A model generated the notes under the pieces. That model ran no database searches, was not told where the DNA came from, and saw only the letters and a program-made list of their open reading frames with translations. Source: DATFQE01 sp035264445 (GTDB lineage: Bacteria; Actinomycetota; Thermoleophilia; Gaiellales; Gaiellaceae). From it: a stretch of 24,313 nucleotides of DNA. This document shows positions 21,634 to 24,313 of the stretch, one piece after another (the stretch's first letter is position 1; each line of letters starts with the position of its first letter). A program made the position numbers and the translations under genes. Location: the NCBI GenBank assembly GCA_035264445.1, contig DATFQE010000226.1, positions 1-24,313 on the forward strand, given 5' to 3'.

Positions 21634-21667
21634 GCATCCTAGGCACTCGCGTCGCGATATAGGATGC
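21634..21667. promoter_or_regulatory. Inverted repeat GCATCCTA-N18-TAGGATGC in divergent promoter region
   Basis: Perfect 8-bp arms (21634-21641 and 21660-21667) 18 nt apart. Each arm read outward is TAGGATGC, placing a TAGGAT 6 nt before the amidohydrolase GTG (minus) and 9 nt before the M24 peptidase TTG (plus). They may be paired -10 elements of leaderless transcripts, paired AGGA ribosome sites, or an operator for a shared regulator. Confidence 0.55.
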
Positions 21668-21674
21668 TTCCGCG

Positions 21675-22802
21675 TTGACCGACGTCCTCATTCACGCGGA
21701 CACGATCAGGTCGCCCGAGCTGCGGCACGAGGTGCCCGTCGCGGTGCCCGATCCGTTCCTCTATTTCGAGCGGAACGGCTCCAAGCTCGCGGCCGTGAGC
21801 TCCTTCGAGGTCGACCGTTTGCGTGAGGTCGGGATCGACGCCCAGCCCTACGAGGCGTTCGGCTGGGACGAGCTGGTCGGGAAGGGGATGCCACGGGAGG
21901 AAGTCGATCTCGAGCTCTCGCTGCGGGCTGCGAACGAATGGGGCGTATCGAGCGCCGCGGTCCCGAGCACGTTCCCGCTCGAGCTCGCCGACCGGCTGCG
22001 TGCGGCCGGCGTCACGCTGAACGTCGATCGCGACCTCTTCCTCGAGCGGCGGCGCGTCAAGACGGACGCCGAGCTCGAGGGAATTCGCCGCGCTCAGAAG
22101 GGCGCCGACGAGGCCATGGCCGCCGCGCGCGAGCTCTTTCGCCGCGCGGAGCCCCGGAACGGCTCGGTGCTGCTCGACGGCGAGCCGCTGACGAGCGAGC
22201 GGGTGAAGCAGGAGATCCTCCGCGTCTTCGGCGAGCACGGTCTCGCGGCAGAGGAGTTCATCGTGTCGCACGGTGCACAGAGCGCCGTCGGCCACGACAT
22301 GGGCTCCGGCGAGATCAAGCCGGACGAGCCGATCGTGATCGACATCTGGCCGCGCGACCGCGAGTCGATGTGCTTCGCGGACATGACGCGGACGTTCGTG
22401 GTCGGGACGCCCTCCGACGAGCTGAAGGAGTACCACCGGCTCGTGTACGACGCGTTGCAGCGCTCGCTCGAGGCGACACGGGCCGGCGTCGAGGGCCGCG
22501 CCGTCTTCACGCTGGTCTGTGAGCTCTTCCAGGAGGCCGGTTATCCGACGCAGCTCTCGAAGAAGCCGGGCGAGGTGCTGGACAGCGGCTTCTACCACGG
22601 CCTCGGACACGGCGTCGGGCTCGAGGTCCACGAGCAGCCCTGGCTCGGCCGCGCGCCTGGCGAGCTCGTCGCCGGCGACGTCGTCACGCTCGAGCCCGGC
22701 CTCTACCGGCATGGCTGGGGCGGCTGCCGGCTCGAGGACCTCGCGGTCGTCACCGACGACGGCTGCGAGAACCTGACCGATTTCCCGTACGACTTGCGGT
22801 AG
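21675..22802 (+). CDS. M24 family aminopeptidase (Xaa-Pro peptidase-like)
   Basis: 375 aa. A small N-terminal creatinase-like domain (about 1-125) is followed by the pita-bread catalytic domain. All five metal ligands are visible: D223 (VIDIWP), D236 (FADMTRTF), H312 (YHGLGHGVGLEVHE), E340 (TLEPGLY) and E354 (RLEDLAVV). The enzyme removes N-terminal residues before proline or cleaves dipeptides in the cytoplasm. The TTG at 21675 is the only start ahead of the conserved beginning and has AGGA 10 nt upstream. It is divergent from the amidohydrolase and shares its promoter region; a functional link is not evident. Confidence 0.93.
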   Translation: MTDVLIHADTIRSPELRHEVPVAVPDPFLYFERNGSKLAAVSSFEVDRLREVGIDAQPYEAFGWDELVGKGMPREEVDLELSLRAANEWGVSSAAVPSTFPLELADRLRAAGVTLNVDRDLFLERRRVKTDAELEGIRRAQKGADEAMAAARELFRRAEPRNGSVLLDGEPLTSERVKQEILRVFGEHGLAAEEFIVSHGAQSAVGHDMGSGEIKPDEPIVIDIWPRDRESMCFADMTRTFVVGTPSDELKEYHRLVYDALQRSLEATRAGVEGRAVFTLVCELFQEAGYPTQLSKKPGEVLDSGFYHGLGHGVGLEVHEQPWLGRAPGELVAGDVVTLEPGLYRHGWGGCRLEDLAVVTDDGCENLTDFPYDLR

Positions 22803-22861
22803 CTGCTCGCCCGGTTTTCAGTTCTCAGAGCCTGGGTAACGATTGTGACGTTCTCCGCACT

Positions 22862-22867
22862 GGAGGT
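22862..22867 (+). promoter_or_regulatory. Ribosome binding site of the DUF485 gene
   Basis: GGAGGT 5 nt before the ATG at 22873. The 70-nt gap after the peptidase gene also holds a TAACGAT (22837-22843) that could be part of a promoter; no clear terminator is visible. Confidence 0.65.
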
Positions 22868-22872
22868 GCCAC

Positions 22873-23220
22873 ATGGCGACCCGTGTTCGCGACTCCGAGC
22901 AGGTTGCACCGCCGCAGACGCGGCCGGCTGCAAGGCTCGATAGCACCGGGGTAGCCGACGACGCCGAGCTCGAGGCCCTCGCCTCGAGGCGGCTCCGCGT
23001 GGCGCTGGCCCTCACCGGCGCGATGCTCGTCGTCTACTTCGGCTTCATCCTCCTGATCGCCTTCGCCAAGGACTTCCTGGCGAGGGAGATCACCGACGGG
23101 CTCACGGTCGGGATCGCGCTGGGCGTGCTCGTGATCCTGGCGACGTGGGCGCTTACCTGGACCTACGTCCGCTGGGCGAACCGGGTGTACGAACCGGCGC
23201 TGGCCCGGCTGAGGAGGTAG
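22873..23220 (+). CDS. DUF485 membrane protein, partner of ActP-type symporter
   Basis: 115 aa. A polar N-terminal tail of about 40 residues precedes two membrane helices (about 43-65 and 77-99) joined by a short loop, the plan of DUF485 proteins such as E. coli YjcH. These are encoded just ahead of acetate permease genes and are thought to assist the symporter, though their role is not established. The stop is 3 nt before the symporter ATG, and GAGGAGG at the end of this gene serves as the ribosome site of the next. Co-expression is clear. Confidence 0.9.
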   Translation: MATRVRDSEQVAPPQTRPAARLDSTGVADDAELEALASRRLRVALALTGAMLVVYFGFILLIAFAKDFLAREITDGLTVGIALGVLVILATWALTWTYVRWANRVYEPALARLRR

Positions 23221-23223
23221 ACG

Positions 23224-24313
23224 ATGCTGCTTGCCAAGTTCGTTCCGGGCGAGGCCAACTCGGTCGCGATCGTCTTCTTCCTCGTGTTCGTCGGGATCGC
23301 GCTCGGAATCTCGTGGTGGGCCTCGCGACGCACCCGCACCACGGAGCAGTTCTACGCAGCCGGGCACAACGTCACCGGCTTCCAGAACGGCCTCGCGCTC
23401 GCCGGCGACTACATGAGCGCCGCGAGCTTCCTCGGCATTGCAGGACTGGTGGCGCTGACCGGCTTCGACGGGCTGATCTACTCGATCGGATTCCTCGTCG
23501 GCTGGCCGATCGTGCTCTTCCTGATCGCGGAGCCCCTGCGAAACCTGGGCCGGTACACCTTCGCCGACGCGGTCGCGTACAGGTTGAGGCAGACGCCGGT
23601 ACGGCTCGCCGCGGCGGTCGGGACACTGTCGGTCGCGACGTTCTATCTGATCGCCCAGATGGTCGGCGCAGGGACGCTGATCAACCTCATCTTCGGCCTT
23701 CCCTACTCGGCCTCGGTCGTGATCGTCGGCGCCGTGATGCTCACGCTGCTCCTGCTCGGCGGCATGATCGCGACCACGTGGGTCCAGATCGTCAAGGCCG
23801 TCCTCCTGATCGGCGGCGCGACGGTGATGGCATTCCTCGTCCTCGGCGAGTTCGGCCTGAACCCGCTCGACCTGTTCGGCACGGCTGCGGACGAGAACGG
23901 TGACAAGGTGCTCGCACCGGGCTCGCTCGTCTCGGGCCACTGGGACGCGATCTCGCTCGGGCTGGCGCTGATGTTCGGGACGGCGGGCCTGCCGCACATC
24001 CTGATGCGCTTCTACACAGTTCCGGATGCGAAGGCCGCCCGGACCTCGGTGAGCTGGGCGACGCTCTTCATCGGGTTCTTCTACCTGCTCACCTTCATCC
24101 TTGGCTTCGGCGCGATGGCGCTCGTCGGCCAGGGACCGATCAAGGGCATCGACGAGGGCGGCAACGCCGCGGCGCTTCTGCTGGCGGAGAACGTGGCGGG
24201 CACGCCGTTCTTCGGCTTCATCGCAGCCGTTGCGTTCGCGACCATCCTCGCCGTGGTCGCCGGATTGACGCTCTCCGGGGCGGCGGCTCTGTCGCACGAC
24301 GTCTGGGTCAACG
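23224..24313 (+). CDS. actP: Acetate/cation symporter ActP-like, 3' end cut by window
   Basis: The first 363 codons are present; the frame stays open to the window end. Sodium:solute symporter family with at least eight membrane segments visible. Diagnostic segments: FYAAGHNVTGFQNGLALAGDYMSAASFLG near residue 45, and GTAGLPHILMRFYTVPDAKAARTS near residue 258, as in ActP/YjcG acetate permeases. It takes up acetate or other short carboxylates with a cation. ATG at 23224 follows GAGGAGG in the end of the DUF485 gene. Full-length homologues are about 550 aa, so roughly a third is missing here. Pyruvate or another monocarboxylate is an alternative substrate. Confidence 0.92.
   Translation, partial: MLLAKFVPGEANSVAIVFFLVFVGIALGISWWASRRTRTTEQFYAAGHNVTGFQNGLALAGDYMSAASFLGIAGLVALTGFDGLIYSIGFLVGWPIVLFLIAEPLRNLGRYTFADAVAYRLRQTPVRLAAAVGTLSVATFYLIAQMVGAGTLINLIFGLPYSASVVIVGAVMLTLLLLGGMIATTWVQIVKAVLLIGGATVMAFLVLGEFGLNPLDLFGTAADENGDKVLAPGSLVSGHWDAISLGLALMFGTAGLPHILMRFYTVPDAKAARTSVSWATLFIGFFYLLTFILGFGAMALVGQGPIKGIDEGGNAAALLLAENVAGTPFFGFIAAVAFATILAVVAGLTLSGAAALSHDVWVN

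Noticed and set aside
22843..22862. Possible CRP-like half site TGTGA upstream of DUF485-actP
   Set aside because: Only one half is present; no matching TCACA arm at the correct spacing.
22825..24297. Minus-strand open frame (490 codons) opposite DUF485 and actP
   Set aside because: Charged low-complexity translation; the plus-strand frame is an unbroken symporter with clear membrane helices and a ribosome site.

Overview
The window is very GC-rich, densely packed bacterial DNA with many GTG and TTG starts, 4-nt start/stop overlaps and leaderless-looking promoters. Together with a SigR/RsrA-type stress sigma pair, an F420/FMN split-barrel oxidoreductase, a QsdR-like TetR regulator and an actinobacterial-style lipoprotein cyclophilin, this points to an Actinomycetota chromosome. 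I suspect the Thermoleophilia (Gaiellales/Solirubrobacterales) from the style of the genes, but I cannot prove that without a search. I saw no rRNA, tRNA, CRISPR array, transposase or phage gene.

Layout. (1) 1-3559, plus strand: phosphate uptake, with the end of pstA, pstB, phoU, a DUF47 PhoU-like protein and a Pit permease. (2) 3556-8106, minus strand: read in gene order, a small P-loop kinase-like protein, a macrodomain hydrolase and the RNA ligase RtcB form one unit. A secreted L,D-transpeptidase and a membrane site-2 protease with CBS domains follow as a second unit with its own promoter-like site. (3) 8165-13700, plus strand: split-barrel oxidoreductase, TetR regulator, secreted alpha/beta hydrolase, HtrA-type protease, a small unknown protein coupled to a YbdK-like carboxylate-amine ligase, and a heavy-metal-binding domain protein. 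(4) 13697-14125, minus: a PRC-barrel-like protein, divergent from an ECF sigma/zinc anti-sigma pair (14226-15067). The pair carries a textbook GGAAT-N18-GTT promoter upstream. (5) 15064-21629, minus: a seven-gene unit with an amidohydrolase, the three subunits of a molybdenum hydroxylase (FAD subunit with a probable [4Fe-4S] insertion), a lipoprotein cyclophilin, a MobA/MocA-like nucleotidyltransferase and a RodZ/LytR_C-like membrane protein. (6) 21675-24313, plus: an M24 aminopeptidase, then DUF485 plus an ActP-like acetate symporter cut by the window end.

Cross-cutting patterns. Nine transcription-unit heads have TANNNT ending 6-9 nt before the start codon, as expected for leaderless transcripts. 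Heads with a strong Shine-Dalgarno lack it at that spacing. All three convergent gene pairs end in the same 4-bp overlap, a shared CTAG in which the two TAG stops interlock. CTAG is otherwise nearly absent from coding interiors. The most interesting candidate system is the kinase-macrodomain-RtcB unit, which looks like an RNA-repair cassette. The best-supported regulatory finding is the autoregulated SigR-like promoter. Function names rest on motif recognition from the translated sequence; no database search was run.
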